The translations under genes were made by a program, and so were the position numbers. From assembly GCF_900114765.1 (NCBI RefSeq), contig NZ_FOUD01000015.1:62001-126000 (forward strand): a stretch of DNA of 64,000 nucleotides, given 5' to 3'. Below are positions 10,603 through 20,678 of the stretch, piece after piece (within the stretch, counting starts at the first letter, position 1; each line of letters opens with the position of its first letter). The DNA comes from Halopseudomonas pachastrellae (GTDB lineage Bacteria; Pseudomonadota; Gammaproteobacteria; Pseudomonadales; Pseudomonadaceae). Under the pieces are notes generated by a model. That model searched no databases, was not told the origin of the DNA, and was given only the letters and a program-made list of their open reading frames with translations.

Positions 10603-11631
10603 GTGGCGGGAAACAACAATGGCAGGTTTCTCGTGCACCCCCATACCATGCCCCATAGCGTTGACGGCCGCTGGCTGCTGGCGCTGTACCTGATCATTCC
10701 GCTGTCACTGGTCGCAGTACTGGTAGACCTGCTGCTGTTCGACCGCCACTGGCAGCAGCAATGGCTGCCGGATGACCCCAACGACTGGGCTGTGTGGGCG
10801 CTGCTGTTCGGGCTGCCGCATATTGTTGCCAGCGCCATTACGGTGGCCAAGCCAACCTATATTCGCCATTTCTGGCGTCGCCTGTTGCCGGCATTGCTGG
10901 TGTTCTGCGTGATCAGCCTGTTGGGCTTGCTTGGACCGCAACCGTTGAGTTATCAGGTGCTGTTCGTGTTTTTTGCCGCTTTTACGGTATATCACGTGCT
11001 GTCGCAGCAGTTGGGTATTGGGCTGGTGCTGGCAGGGCGACGCCCGGATGCGCTGTTTCTACGCTGGAAATGGACGGCGATTGTCTGCGGCCTGGCTATT
11101 TACCTGAACGTATACGGCCAGCAGTTTCTTGGGCGGGTGCAGATTGTAGGGGTAGATCTGTATCAGTTGTTGGGTCTGGCGGGGGCGCTGCTGTGCGCCG
11201 GCCTAGTGCTGCTGACCTGGCAATTGGCGCGATTGACGGAAGGGCGACTGGGGCGTGCCTATCTGTGGGCCAATGCATTGCTGCTGCTATCTGCATTGGT
11301 AATCGACCGACTGGGCTATACGCTGTTTGTGATACTGATGCCGCGCCTGATTCATGACCTGACGGCCTACAGCGTCTACGTCACCCACGATCGCAACCGC
11401 AATCAGAGTGACCAGCCCGGGTGGCTCTACCGCTGGCTGCCACGGGCCCAGTGGCTGCCGCTGCTGTGGTTACCACTGTGTTCGGTGGCCATCGCCTGGC
11501 CGCTGAACAACCTGCAACACTACTGGCCGGTGGCGGCGCTGGTGCTGGTGGTGTCCTTCATGCATTACTACTACGAGGGCTTTGTCTGGCGCGGCGATAG
11601 TCCGCTGCGCCGACATGTGCGCTTTCGTTAG
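10603..11631 (+). CDS. Multi-pass membrane protein, unknown function
   Basis: Up to 342 residues with about nine or ten hydrophobic segments. The GTG at 10603 is the longest start, but no clear ribosome site precedes it; the GTG at 10633 or ATG at 10648 may be used instead. Histidines recur at membrane edges: [20 protein letters not shown] with VTHDRN, and [10 protein letters not shown] with LRRHV at the end. This pattern recalls membrane enzymes with metal centres, but I recognise no defined family. It runs in the same direction as moxR-VWA after a 190-bp gap and overlaps the phnA-like gene end-to-end by 4 bp. Confidence 0.7.
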   Translation: MAGNNNGRFLVHPHTMPHSVDGRWLLALYLIIPLSLVAVLVDLLLFDRHWQQQWLPDDPNDWAVWALLFGLPHIVASAITVAKPTYIRHFWRRLLPALLVFCVISLLGLLGPQPLSYQVLFVFFAAFTVYHVLSQQLGIGLVLAGRRPDALFLRWKWTAIVCGLAIYLNVYGQQFLGRVQIVGVDLYQLLGLAGALLCAGLVLLTWQLARLTEGRLGRAYLWANALLLLSALVIDRLGYTLFVILMPRLIHDLTAYSVYVTHDRNRNQSDQPGWLYRWLPRAQWLPLLWLPLCSVAIAWPLNNLQHYWPVAALVLVVSFMHYYYEGFVWRGDSPLRRHVRFR

Positions 11632-11963
11632 GCCTTTTTGACAAACTCTGATTTCAGCTTCATGGCACCGATACCGTCGATGCGGCAGTCGATGTCGTGG
11701 TCGCCGTCGACCAGACGGATGTTCTTGACCTTGGTGCCAACCTTGACCACCAGAGACGAGCCCTTGACCTTCAGATCTTTGATGACGGTGACAGTGTCGC
11801 CATCTAGCAGCGGGTTGCCGTTGGCGTCCTTGATGGTGTTGCTGTCGCTGTTGCTGTCCGCCTCGGACCATTCATGTGCGCATTCCGGGCACACAAACAG
11901 CAGCCCGTCCTGATAGGTGTAGGTGGATTGGCAGGCAGGGCAGTGGGGCAATTCGCTCATCAT
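11628..11963 (-). CDS. PhnA/YjdM-like zinc ribbon protein
   Basis: 111 residues. The N-terminal zinc ribbon has CPAC (about 8-11) and CPEC (about 25-28), followed by the compact beta domain ([17 protein letters not shown]) typical of YjdM, once called PhnA. Despite the old name it is not required for phosphonate use, and its biochemical role is unknown. Two adjacent ATG codons occur at the start; the first is at 11963. It converges on the membrane protein gene with a 4-bp overlap of the ends. Confidence 0.92.
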   Translation of the reverse strand: MMSELPHCPACQSTYTYQDGLLFVCPECAHEWSEADSNSDSNTIKDANGNPLLDGDTVTVIKDLKVKGSSLVVKVGTKVKNIRLVDGDHDIDCRIDGIGAMKLKSEFVKKA

Positions 11964-11982
11964 GAGGACCTTTTCTGGCTAT

Positions 11983-12003
11983 GACCCTGCGTGCTGCAGG
12001 GTC
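11983..12003. repeat. Hairpin upstream of the phnA-like gene
   Basis: GACCCTGC (11983-11990), loop GTGCT, GCAGGGTC (11996-12003). It may lie in the 5' leader of the phnA-like gene or serve as a second stop signal for the lipoprotein gene upstream. Confidence 0.5.
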
Positions 12004-12027
12004 TTTGGCGCGGCATGATGCCCCAAG

Positions 12028-12060
12028 CGTCCAGCCCTATGCAACCGACAGGGCTGGACG
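12028..12060 (-). terminator. Hairpin after the lipoprotein gene
   Basis: CGTCCAGCCCT (12028-12038) and AGGGCTGGACG (12050-12060) form a perfect 11-bp stem, 7 bp after the lipoprotein stop codon. The T run expected of an intrinsic terminator is missing, so the call is tentative. Confidence 0.5.
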
Positions 12061-12067
12061 GGCGGCT

Positions 12068-13204
12068 TTATTCCTGCGGTTTGGCGACGATGCGGCGGTC
12101 ATCGCTGCTGATCAGCAGCAGGTTGCCTTGCTCATCCAGATCAAAGCGCTGCAGGTGCTGCAGCAGATCGAACATCTGTTGATCCTGCTGCATCAGTGGC
12201 TCCAGGCAGGCGCGCATGGTCGCTGCCACGGCCTTCACGCTGAGGCCTTCGCCAGTGAGCTGATAGTTGCTGGTGAACTGGTTGCACGCGCCCTTGCCGC
12301 CAAACAGGCCGTCGGGGTTGAACTGCAGGCTGGCGGGGTGCTCGGTATCCACCGCATTCCCGTTGATGCTGACCACCTGCCAGGGGTGAGCGGTCAGCAG
12401 ACTTTGTGCGGCACCGCCGCAGCCCTCCAGGCGGGTGTCGCCACTGTGTACGGTTACCCGGTAAGGGTGGGGCATGCCGGTCATGCTGTCGCGGCATAGT
12501 TGCGGTGTTACCTCGACGCGCAGCTGGTTGCTCTGGTTAGTGGCGTCAAACTGGTAGGTCTGGCCATCCATGGTGGCGCTGGGTGTGGGGGTAAGCTGCG
12601 TCGCTGTCTCGCCCTGGCGGTTGAGTGCGATGCGCTGGGTATCCATTTCGAGGGTCCAGCCCGGCTCGTTGCCGCTGGCTTGCAGCGGCAGCAGTGCACT
12701 GGCGTCAACAATCTGCGCGTCATCGGCAACACGGCCGCTGACCTTGACCATGTTCAACAGGCCGAGGTTATTGACCCGCTGACTGACATCAATGGGGTTG
12801 CTTGTGTCGGTGGTCCACAGCAGGGCGCCGTCTGCGCTGCGAATTTGTGCCGAGACACTGTAGCGCATGCGTGCATCGAACATTCGCGGCTCGACGTCCA
12901 GCTCAAAGGGCACGGGCACCTGGGTGCCGATCAGGGTGATGGTCTGTTCGGCCAACACCGCTGCAGGCGCATCTGCGCGTGAAACGTCGGATAGCTTGAC
13001 CTGAGCTACGCTGCCGGGCGGCAGGGCAATGCGTTCGCGGTAGCCAATAGAGCCGGTTACCAGACGCGTCTGCGGCATCACCTGTTCCTCCTGGAGCTCT
13101 GCTTCGTCGGTGGCGCTTTCAGGCTGGCTGCTGTTGTTGGCGCAGGCGCCAAGGGCGGCACTCAGTGCGATGGGGAGCAGGTAACGGCTAGGGACTTTGG
13201 GCAT
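12068..13204 (-). CDS. Lipoprotein with YbaY-like and META/HslJ domains
   Basis: 378 residues from the ATG at 13204, which has GGAGG upstream; the longer in-frame start would hide the signal peptide. The lipobox ends LGAC with the lipidated Cys at about 21. Residues of about 45-145 resemble the YbaY family (GSIGYRERIALPPGS). A middle part (GNEPGWTLEM) resembles the small domain seen beside META. The C-terminal 110 residues are a META/HslJ domain (WQVVSINGN, then GKGACNQFTSNY). Likely an envelope-stress or outer-membrane maintenance protein, but no activity is known for this combination. Confidence 0.85.
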   Translation of the reverse strand: MPKVPSRYLLPIALSAALGACANNSSQPESATDEAELQEEQVMPQTRLVTGSIGYRERIALPPGSVAQVKLSDVSRADAPAAVLAEQTITLIGTQVPVPFELDVEPRMFDARMRYSVSAQIRSADGALLWTTDTSNPIDVSQRVNNLGLLNMVKVSGRVADDAQIVDASALLPLQASGNEPGWTLEMDTQRIALNRQGETATQLTPTPSATMDGQTYQFDATNQSNQLRVEVTPQLCRDSMTGMPHPYRVTVHSGDTRLEGCGGAAQSLLTAHPWQVVSINGNAVDTEHPASLQFNPDGLFGGKGACNQFTSNYQLTGEGLSVKAVAATMRACLEPLMQQDQQMFDLLQHLQRFDLDEQGNLLLISSDDRRIVAKPQE

Positions 13205-13262
13205 GGGGTTCCCTCCAGCAAGGTCGCGTGGGCGACATGGTCCATGGATCACTTGAGTTTAA

Positions 13263-13294
13263 ACCAGTTTGCTCGGCGCGCCGGGCAAACTGGT
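13263..13294 (-). terminator. 32-bp near-perfect palindrome after cti
   Basis: ACCAGTTTGCTCGGCG (13263-13278) faces CGCCGGGCAAACTGGT (13279-13294), with one mismatch and no loop. On the minus strand it lies 10 bp past the cti stop and is followed by TTTAAAC, so it can act as a weak terminator. Its symmetry would also suit a protein-binding site. Confidence 0.65.
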
Positions 13295-13304
13295 GTGCTT
13301 GTGT

Positions 13305-15698
13305 CTACAGGTTTTGATACCGATTGATATCAAACAGACCAGCCTGGGTTGGATCAGTTTCCTCTACGTACTGGCGGAAGTCCGCCAGAATCTCCCAGAA
13401 TTGGGGGTGGGTGCGGCGTACGCCCCAGCGATCAGCAACCTGTTCCAGTCCTTGGCTATCCTCGGCTGCCTGCAAGGCTGCGACAAAGTCGGGCAGGGCT
13501 TGCAGCTCGACGTTGAAGCTGAAGTTCGGGTAGCTACCCAGGGTGCCTTCCATGATGGTCAGGTCATCCCGCTCTGGCTGCAGTCGGTCTTCTTCGCCAA
13601 ACATGAAGGCAACGTTGCTGTGGGCGCGGTTGTGGACCAGGCTGTAGACCCAGCGCTGGTCGCCGTTGGTGACCCGCAGAAAACTGACTTCCGGCAGCAG
13701 CTTGATCACCGGCAGGCTGGCCCCTGTTGCGTGTGCCAGTGGTTGCAGCAGCGTCTGGATCTGTTGCTGCTCTGCGCTGAGGTCCGGCCGCTGGCAGTTG
13801 TTGTGTGCGCAGCGGTTCAGGGTGTCGGGCGTACCGGCAACGGCTCCGGCGCGTTCACCCAGTTGGGCGGCAAACCGCTGCAGGACGCTTCGGTTGGTTT
13901 CCAGATCGGTTTTGCTGTAGGTCAGTGCCGTTGGCGTGGTGTGATCAAAGTCGGTGTAGGCGATGGCATCCTTGAGCTGCGCGTGCCCCTGATACCACTG
14001 GTTGTACAGGGCCTGACGCTGCTCGGCCGGCACGAAGCGCAGGAAATTCTGTTCCGAGCCGTTGCGGATCAGGTCGAAGTACAGTCGGGTCTGCGCCTGA
14101 TGCGACAGGCTGCCAAACACGTTGAAGTTGACCACCAGCTCGTAATAGGTGCGTTCCAGCAGAGGATAGTCCATCACCCAGATGGTGTCGGGCACGCGTC
14201 CCCAGAGCCCTTTGCGTACCGAGGCGCTGTCATGATGACGGAAGATGGTCAGCAATGCGTCCTGGTTGTAGCCCTCGCCATCCCAGAGCTCATCGAGCGT
14301 GGCACCGCTCGGCTTGCGCTGGCTGTAATGAGCGTGACGCTGCTGCAGGTACTCATTGCGTTTGCCACTGTATTTAAGCCAGGCGCTGCCCAGTGATAGC
14401 AGGTCACTGTCCTGACCGGGCAGGCCCAGCAGCGGGGTTACCTGGGCGCGGTATACAGGGTCGTTGACGTAGGCTTCCTGCGCTGGGTCTTCAAAAATGG
14501 CCCAGAACTGGTCGCGGATAACGTCGGTGGCTACCTGCCCACGGCAAACCGGCCCGCGGATAAAGGTGCGGACAAAATACTCCGCGGTGTCCAGCATGAA
14601 CTCATAGCGTGCCTTGGCCGGAATGGAGGTGAAGGTGGCAAACGGGTTGGCGCGTTCGCTGTAGCCATAGCCGGGCAGCACTGCCACATTCCAGTCGTCG
14701 CTGAAGAATAGTTGTTGCCAGCGTTGCATGCGCTGGTCATCCAGTCCGTAGGTAATGTGGGTTTTTTCTACCAGCGTTTCGCGCAGTGGACGCAGACGAT
14801 AAAAGAACGCCTGCTCGGGCGCATCGTTTGGTCGCACTGTACGCAGCGGCACCACCGGCTCGCCCGGCGGGGTGCTGGAGCGCACCAGTTCGTAGAAGCT
14901 GCTGCCGTTGATGCTCGGGAAGTGGATGTGAGCCACAAACAGGTGTTCGAACAGGTAACGGGAGACCAGTTGCTCGCGCTGCCCCGTCTGGTTGAAGAAG
15001 TTTTCCCAACGCGTAATGCTGGCTTGCTCTGCGGCAGAGGGTGTCCAGGGCATTGGCTCGGTGACGGCGCCTTCGGCGATCCACTGGCTAAGCCGGGCAA
15101 ACTGTTCGGCGCTCAAGCCTGTTGTGGCATAGGGCATGCCCCCGTGCGGGTTGGCCTGGGCGTAGTCGGCAAAGGTGTCCAGGGTGGGGCAGCTGAAGCT
15201 GTGCGAGGTGCCAATCTTGATGGTGTCCGGCAGGCGGCTGTTGGCCGGCAACGGGTTGCGTTGACCCAGTTCAAGCATGCGAAACAGCAGTGAACCGTCG
15301 AGACCGCTTGCGACGCCTTCATCGGCATCGTGCAGCACCGAGAAAAAACCCTGCTCGCGCCACTGGGCTTCGCTTTGGGCGTCGGTTCCAAGGCGGGTCG
15401 GGAGCATATCTTCCAGGCGAGCCGCATCATAGACCTGCAATTGTGATGCGCCGCGTTTGACACCGTCGGCGCTGGTCAGCTTGAGCTGGCAGGGCGCGTC
15501 GTAGCAGCCATGGCAGGCCATGCAGCGGTTTTCCAGAATCGGCTTGATGTCGCGTTGATAGGCGAAACTTTGTTGGGGCGCCACCACAGGTTCGCTGTGG
15601 GGGTATTCGGGGATATCGCTACAGGCGATGATCAGGGCGGTGAGGGTCAGTAAACCAAAGCCGATCAACCCGCGAAGCGGGCGTGAGGCAAACTTCAT
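13305..15698 (-). CDS. cti: Fatty acid cis/trans isomerase
   Basis: A periplasmic, cytochrome-c-type enzyme that converts cis to trans unsaturated fatty acids in membrane lipids, a fast response to solvents, heat and other membrane stress. The 797 residues are near the 766 known for P. putida. An N-terminal membrane segment ends in a lipobox-like IIAC (Cys about 26). The haem-binding motif CMACH lies at about 59-63. The rest follows the family (DTIWVMDYPLLERTYYELVVN). The substrate is made by FabA/FabB, also encoded in this window. It is downstream of the DMT transporter gene in the same direction. Confidence 0.93.
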   Translation of the reverse strand: MKFASRPLRGLIGFGLLTLTALIIACSDIPEYPHSEPVVAPQQSFAYQRDIKPILENRCMACHGCYDAPCQLKLTSADGVKRGASQLQVYDAARLEDMLPTRLGTDAQSEAQWREQGFFSVLHDADEGVASGLDGSLLFRMLELGQRNPLPANSRLPDTIKIGTSHSFSCPTLDTFADYAQANPHGGMPYATTGLSAEQFARLSQWIAEGAVTEPMPWTPSAAEQASITRWENFFNQTGQREQLVSRYLFEHLFVAHIHFPSINGSSFYELVRSSTPPGEPVVPLRTVRPNDAPEQAFFYRLRPLRETLVEKTHITYGLDDQRMQRWQQLFFSDDWNVAVLPGYGYSERANPFATFTSIPAKARYEFMLDTAEYFVRTFIRGPVCRGQVATDVIRDQFWAIFEDPAQEAYVNDPVYRAQVTPLLGLPGQDSDLLSLGSAWLKYSGKRNEYLQQRHAHYSQRKPSGATLDELWDGEGYNQDALLTIFRHHDSASVRKGLWGRVPDTIWVMDYPLLERTYYELVVNFNVFGSLSHQAQTRLYFDLIRNGSEQNFLRFVPAEQRQALYNQWYQGHAQLKDAIAYTDFDHTTPTALTYSKTDLETNRSVLQRFAAQLGERAGAVAGTPDTLNRCAHNNCQRPDLSAEQQQIQTLLQPLAHATGASLPVIKLLPEVSFLRVTNGDQRWVYSLVHNRAHSNVAFMFGEEDRLQPERDDLTIMEGTLGSYPNFSFNVELQALPDFVAALQAAEDSQGLEQVADRWGVRRTHPQFWEILADFRQYVEETDPTQAGLFDINRYQNL

Positions 15699-15778
15699 GG
15701 CAGCAATCCTTTGAGGCGTAATCAGCAGCCCCGGTATGGTGCATGAAGCAGGCCCGTAAGCGCCAGTGCTTCCCGGCT

Positions 15779-16621
15779 TTACCTTGCCTTGGGGCCGGTA
15801 ATCACCAGAGCAATGCCACCCAGAATCGCCAGAGAGGACAATACCAGCAGCATGCTGGGCGTCTCATTAAGCAGCAGCAATCCGCCGACGGCGGTAATGA
15901 CCGGCACGCTGAGTTGCACACTGGCAGCGGCGCTGGCCCGCAGGCCCGGTAAGGCCGCATACCAGATGGCATAGCCCAGCCCCGAGGTCAGTGCTCCGGA
16001 TGCCAGCGCATAGAGCGCGCCGCCCAGGTCGACCATCAGCCAGGGTAGCGTGATCAGTGACAGAATCAGGGTCAGAGGCACTGCTCGTGCGAAGTTGCCC
16101 GCCGTGGCTGCCAGCGGATCGGCTGCTCCCCGCCCGCGAAGCGAATACAGCCCCCAGGCGACCCCGGCGCTCAGCATGCTGATGGCAGGCAGCACCGGTG
16201 GTGCGCTGGCGCCAGGTGCCAGCATAGCCGCAAGGCCGACCAGAGCCAGGGCAAACCCTGCGGTTTGCGCTGCGCTGAGCCGTTCTCCGCGCAGCAGGCC
16301 GATGCCGAGCATGCTCACTTGCACCGCAGCAAACAGCAACAAGGCGCCGCTGGCGGCATCGAGCTGGATATAGGCCCAGGAAAACGCAGCGGCGTAGATG
16401 AACAATGCAATGGCCGAGCCCCAACTGCCGCCAGCTTCCCCGCGCTGGCGGCGGCTACGCAACAGCAGCCAAAGGACGGCTGCGCCTGAGATCAGGCGCA
16501 GGCTGGTAAAGCTCGCGGGGTCTATTGCGGTATCGCGCAGCGCCAGGCGACAGAGTACCGAGTTGCCGGCAAAGGCCAGCATCGCGAGGGTTGTCAGCAG
16601 GGACAGTCGGGCAAGTGGCAT
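15779..16621 (-). CDS. DMT-superfamily (EamA) transporter
   Basis: 280 residues and about ten predicted membrane helices arranged as two EamA repeats, the second ending ALVITGPKAR. The first helix carries the usual AFAGNSVLCRLAL. The substrate is unknown; family members export amino acids or small metabolites. It follows the T6SS regulator gene by 57 bp in the same direction and precedes cti by 80 bp, so read-through from the T6SS operon is possible, but nothing ties it to secretion. Confidence 0.88.
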   Translation of the reverse strand: MPLARLSLLTTLAMLAFAGNSVLCRLALRDTAIDPASFTSLRLISGAAVLWLLLRSRRQRGEAGGSWGSAIALFIYAAAFSWAYIQLDAASGALLLFAAVQVSMLGIGLLRGERLSAAQTAGFALALVGLAAMLAPGASAPPVLPAISMLSAGVAWGLYSLRGRGAADPLAATAGNFARAVPLTLILSLITLPWLMVDLGGALYALASGALTSGLGYAIWYAALPGLRASAAASVQLSVPVITAVGGLLLLNETPSMLLVLSSLAILGGIALVITGPKAR

Positions 16622-16678
16622 GGTGCGCTCCAGCGAAACTAGCCCCCATCTGGCCTGTTTTGCCGGTGCATCGCAATA

Positions 16679-18214
16679 CTACTTTGGGGTGTCGGCGGTC
16701 ACGCCCAGGCGCTGCATGCGATAGAGCAGGGTGCGGCGCGGCAGGCCCAAGGCCTGAGCGGTCAGGGTTTGATTGCCGCCATGCAGCTGCAACCCCTCGA
16801 TCAGCAGGTTACGCTCCACTACTTCCAGCTGCTCGCGCAAGCCCAGGCGGTGTGCATGCTCCGGTGTCCCCGGCAGTTGCAGGTGCTCAGGCAGCAACAG
16901 ATTGCCGTCGCACAGCAGCAGCGCGCGGGCAATCAGCCCCTTGAGCTCACGCACGTTGCCAGGGAAGCGGTGGCTGGCCAGATAAGCTAGTGCGCTGTCG
17001 CTCCAGTGACAGGGGCTGCGCTGCAGGAAGGTGCAGGTGTCGCTGGCAAAGTGCAGGGCCAGCTGGCGGATATCGCTACCGCGCTCACGCAGCGGCGGCA
17101 GCTCGATCGGGAAATGACCCAAGCGGTAATACAGATCCTCGCGAAACAGACCCCGCTGCACCTGCTCATGCAGACGCTGGTGGGTAGCGGCGATGATGCG
17201 CACGTCTACCCGATGGCTGCGGGTGCTGCCGAGCGGACGAATCTCGCCCTCCTGCAGCACGCGCAGCAACTTGGCCTGCAAGGCCAGTGGCATGTCGCCA
17301 ATTTCATCGAGAAACAGGGTGCCGCCGTCAGCGGCATCAAACAAACCGGCGCGATCCTGCATGGCGCCGGTGAAGGCGCCCTTGCGGTAGCCGAACAATT
17401 CGCTTTCCAGGAGTTGCTCGGGCAGGGCGCTGCAGTTCTGGGCAATAAAGGCCTGACTGCGGCGAAAGCCGTAGTCGTGAATTGCCCGGGCCACCAGCTC
17501 CTTGCCGGTGCCGGTTTCACCACCAATCAGTACGGTGACCGGGTTATGCAATACCTTGCTGATCAGGCGGTATACCTGCTGCATCGCAGGGCTTTGGCCA
17601 ATGAGCCCGAAGCTGCCGTATTCCGCTTGAGTGCTGGGCAGGGCGATGCTGTCGTCGTGGCCATGTTGCAGGTCGCGTTGCTGCTGCAACAGGCTGAGCC
17701 GGCCCAGACCGATGCTGCCCAGATGGCTCAGCGGCTCGCTCAGTGCGTCGGCGATATCGCCTTGGTGGCGCGCCAGCAGGAGCAATCCGGCCAGCTGCTG
17801 GTTGGCGTCATGCAGGGGCAGACATAGCAGGCTGCGCCAGGGATGGGCTGTCTCTGGCAGGAAGGGTGTTGCGTACAGGCTGTTGTCCAGCGCGCGCAGG
17901 TTCAGACTGCGGTTCTGGGACAGGCAGTACTGCAGCAGTTGTTGATCAAACCAGTTGGTGGGTTCTACACCGGTATCGACCTGGAGTGGCGCTCCATCGA
18001 ACCACTGGCTGCTCAGGTGCAGCCCGGTGTGGGTCTTGTCTAGCAGGTAAAGTTGCGCCAGAGGGCACTGACTGAGATTACTGGCAAAGGCAAGCAACTG
18101 ATGCTGCAGTTGTTGTGGCTCGCCGGCCAGCGCGGCCAGACAGGCCAGTACCGGTGCGGCGCAGCTCAGTTGGTGCGTGCTGTCCGGCAGGCCAAGGGAT
18201 TCAAGCGAAGTCAC
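16679..18214 (-). CDS. vasH: Sigma-54-dependent activator, VasH/Sfa type (T6SS)
   Basis: 511 residues from a GTG at 18214, chosen because GGGAGA lies about 10 bases upstream and translation would overlap clpV by 14 bp; the upstream in-frame extension is out-of-frame clpV sequence. Residues of about 1-160 are GAF-like. The central AAA+ domain has GGETGTGKE (Walker A), GAFTGA (sigma-54 contact loop) and LFLDEIGDM (Walker B). A Fis-type helix-turn-helix ends the protein ([15 protein letters not shown]). Homologues VasH and Sfa2 drive hcp and T6SS operons with RpoN. Last gene of the operon. Confidence 0.9.
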   Translation of the reverse strand: MTSLESLGLPDSTHQLSCAAPVLACLAALAGEPQQLQHQLLAFASNLSQCPLAQLYLLDKTHTGLHLSSQWFDGAPLQVDTGVEPTNWFDQQLLQYCLSQNRSLNLRALDNSLYATPFLPETAHPWRSLLCLPLHDANQQLAGLLLLARHQGDIADALSEPLSHLGSIGLGRLSLLQQQRDLQHGHDDSIALPSTQAEYGSFGLIGQSPAMQQVYRLISKVLHNPVTVLIGGETGTGKELVARAIHDYGFRRSQAFIAQNCSALPEQLLESELFGYRKGAFTGAMQDRAGLFDAADGGTLFLDEIGDMPLALQAKLLRVLQEGEIRPLGSTRSHRVDVRIIAATHQRLHEQVQRGLFREDLYYRLGHFPIELPPLRERGSDIRQLALHFASDTCTFLQRSPCHWSDSALAYLASHRFPGNVRELKGLIARALLLCDGNLLLPEHLQLPGTPEHAHRLGLREQLEVVERNLLIEGLQLHGGNQTLTAQALGLPRRTLLYRMQRLGVTADTPK

Positions 18215-20678
18215 AGCGAATGTCTCCCGTGTCGTCGACAGCCAGGTGCAGGGTGCGGGGGCTGGCGGCGTCAGCCAGCAGCCGATTGGCAATGGGCGCC
18301 TGGACATGACGCTCGACCCAGCGTTCGATCAGGCGCGCGCCGCCTTCGGTATGGCATTGCGTGGCGATGTGCGCCGGTAACGCAGCGTCATAGCTGACAC
18401 TCAGCTGGCGAGCGCTCAGGCGGTCGGCAAGCAGCTGCAGACGCTGCCTTGCCACCGCCGCCAGCGCATCGGTGTCCATGGGGAAGTAGGGTAGTACCCG
18501 CATGCGTGCCAGCAGCGCCGGCTTGAAGTAGGCGCGCAGGCCGGGCTCGATCTGTTCGAGTAGCTCGGCGGCCTGCGGGCGCTGGGTTTGGCACAGCTGG
18601 TTGATCTGCTCGCTGGCGAGGTTGGAGGTGAGCAGAATCAGGGTGTTGCGAAAGTCGATTTCGCGCCCTTCACCATCGTTGGCGATGCCCTTGTCGAAGA
18701 TCTGGTAGAACAGGTTCAGCAGTTGGGGGTGCGCCTTTTCAACTTCGTCCAGCAGTACCACCGAGTAGGGCCGCCGGCGCACGGCTTCGGTCAGCTGTCC
18801 ACCTTCGCCGTAGCCCACATACCCGGGTGGCGCGCCAATGAGCCGAGCCAGACTGTGTGGCTCCTGATATTCGCCCATGTTGATGATGGTCAGAAAGTCA
18901 GGGCCGCCGTACAGCAGCTCGGCAATGGCCTCTGCCGTGGCGGTTTTGCCGACGCCACTGGGGCCGACCAGCAGAAACACGCCGCTGGGCCGATCCGGGC
19001 GGCTGAGGCCCAGCGCTGCAGCGCGCAGGCCCTGATCCAGCTCGGCGATTGCCTCGGGTTGGCCGTGCAGTCGTTGTGTCAGTTGAGCGGCAAAGCCTGC
19101 AATCTGGTCGCTGCGGCTGCCTTGCAGGCGTTCCAGCGGAATACCGGTCCAGCCGCTGACGACCTCGGCGACGGCGCGGCGGTCTACCTCGGCGCTGACC
19201 AGCGGCAGATCTTGCTGCAAGGCAAGCAGCTCGGCGCGGGCACTGCCAGGCTGCTCCTCTTTGTGCAGTTGCTCTGCCAGAGCCCGTTGCCTGGCCCACT
19301 GCTCAGACAGCGCCTGGGCTTGCTCCAGCGCGGCTGGCTGGGCGCTGTGCAGGCGGTCTAGCTGGGTGAGGTCAACGCTCAGGCCGCGCCGGTGATCCTG
19401 CTGCAGGGCCGCGCCGTGCTGCTCTAGCTGTTGTGCATGCGCCTGCAGTTGTTCTACCTCAAGCGGCGCGCAGGCCAGGTTGACGCGGGTCCGGGCGCAG
19501 GCGGTGTCCAGCAGGTCGATAGCCTTGTCTGGCAGTTGGCGGTCCGGCAGATAGCGCGCGGCCAGCTCGACTGCGGCAACCACGGCCTCATCGGTGACAT
19601 GCAAACCGTGGCTGGCAGCGTAACGGGGAGCCAGCCCGCGTAATAGCGCGGTTGCCTGAGCGACATCGGGTGCATGCAGCACGACTGGTTGAAAGCGGCG
19701 AGCCAGCGCCGGGTCCTTCTCGATGTGCTTGCGGTACTCGCTCCAGGTGGTCGCTCCAATGGCCTTGAGCTGTCCGCGAGCCAACGCGGGCTTGAGCAGG
19801 TTTGCGGTATCGGCGGTGCCGGCGTCACCGCCATGGCCGATCAAGGTGTGCGCTTCATCAATGAACAGGATGATGCGTGCGCCAGGCTGGCTTGCTGCGC
19901 TGATGACACCCTGCAGGCGGCGCTCAAGCTCGCCGCGCATGCCGGCGCCGGCTTGCAGCAGGCCCAGGTCCAGGGCCAGCACGCGGTAGTCGCGCAGTGT
20001 CTCTGGTACCGCGCCGGTGATGATGCGCTGCGCCAGGCCCTCGACCAGTGCGCTTTTACCCACGCCTGCCTCGCCAAGGATCGCCGGGTTACTTTTGCGG
20101 CGGCGGCACAGGATGTCTATCAACTGCCGCAGCTCGTTTTCGCGGCCCAGGACCGGGTCCAGCTCTCCGTCTTTGGCTTGGCGGGTCAGGTCCTGGGTAA
20201 ATTCCTCCAATAGCTGGTCTTGCGGCTCAGGCTCGCTACCGTGCGCGTTGTCATCCAACCCGAGCATTTGCTCTGCGCTGAGCATCGCCAGCAGTTCTGG
20301 GTTGGCTGGTGGGCTGCGCAGCCAGGCCAGCAGCAGTGCTCGCTGGTCGATGAGACGCCGTTGCAGCTCGGTGCTGGCAAGCAGCAGTGCGTCCTGCAGC
20401 CAGCCGATCAGTGTATTAGACAGAACCGGGTTGCGCTGCGCCTCGGCAGGAGAGCCGGCAAGCTGCAGGGCCGCTGCGATAACCTCGGGTTCCTGGCCGC
20501 TGGCAAGCAGGGCGCGCTGCAGCAGGCTGTCCGGTCGTTGCAGCAGACTCAGCAGCAGGTCTTCAGGCTGAACGCTGTGGCCGCCGCGCTGCAGGCAGTG
20601 CGCTGCGGCAGTTTCAAGGTCGCGGCGCAGATCCAGGCTGAGCAGGCGTATGAGTTGGTGCAGGTCGATATTCAGCAT
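18201..20678 (-). CDS. tssH: T6SS ATPase ClpV (TssH)
   Basis: 825 residues. A hexameric AAA+ unfoldase that disassembles the contracted TssB-TssC sheath so that it can be reused. The N domain (about 1-150) binds the TssC helix. D1 has GEAGVGKS and [11 protein letters not shown] coiled-coil middle domain is shorter than that of ClpB. D2 has GPSGVGKT and [10 protein letters not shown]. The divergent N domain separates it from disaggregase ClpB. It overlaps tssG by 7 bp and vasH by 14 bp. Confidence 0.95.
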   Translation of the reverse strand: MLNIDLHQLIRLLSLDLRRDLETAAAHCLQRGGHSVQPEDLLLSLLQRPDSLLQRALLASGQEPEVIAAALQLAGSPAEAQRNPVLSNTLIGWLQDALLLASTELQRRLIDQRALLLAWLRSPPANPELLAMLSAEQMLGLDDNAHGSEPEPQDQLLEEFTQDLTRQAKDGELDPVLGRENELRQLIDILCRRRKSNPAILGEAGVGKSALVEGLAQRIITGAVPETLRDYRVLALDLGLLQAGAGMRGELERRLQGVISAASQPGARIILFIDEAHTLIGHGGDAGTADTANLLKPALARGQLKAIGATTWSEYRKHIEKDPALARRFQPVVLHAPDVAQATALLRGLAPRYAASHGLHVTDEAVVAAVELAARYLPDRQLPDKAIDLLDTACARTRVNLACAPLEVEQLQAHAQQLEQHGAALQQDHRRGLSVDLTQLDRLHSAQPAALEQAQALSEQWARQRALAEQLHKEEQPGSARAELLALQQDLPLVSAEVDRRAVAEVVSGWTGIPLERLQGSRSDQIAGFAAQLTQRLHGQPEAIAELDQGLRAAALGLSRPDRPSGVFLLVGPSGVGKTATAEAIAELLYGGPDFLTIINMGEYQEPHSLARLIGAPPGYVGYGEGGQLTEAVRRRPYSVVLLDEVEKAHPQLLNLFYQIFDKGIANDGEGREIDFRNTLILLTSNLASEQINQLCQTQRPQAAELLEQIEPGLRAYFKPALLARMRVLPYFPMDTDALAAVARQRLQLLADRLSARQLSVSYDAALPAHIATQCHTEGGARLIERWVERHVQAPIANRLLADAASPRTLHLAVDDTGDIRCDFA

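Noticed and set aside
13269-14396. A 375-residue open frame antisense to cti
   Set aside because: No motifs, and cti carries its haem site and full length on the other strand.
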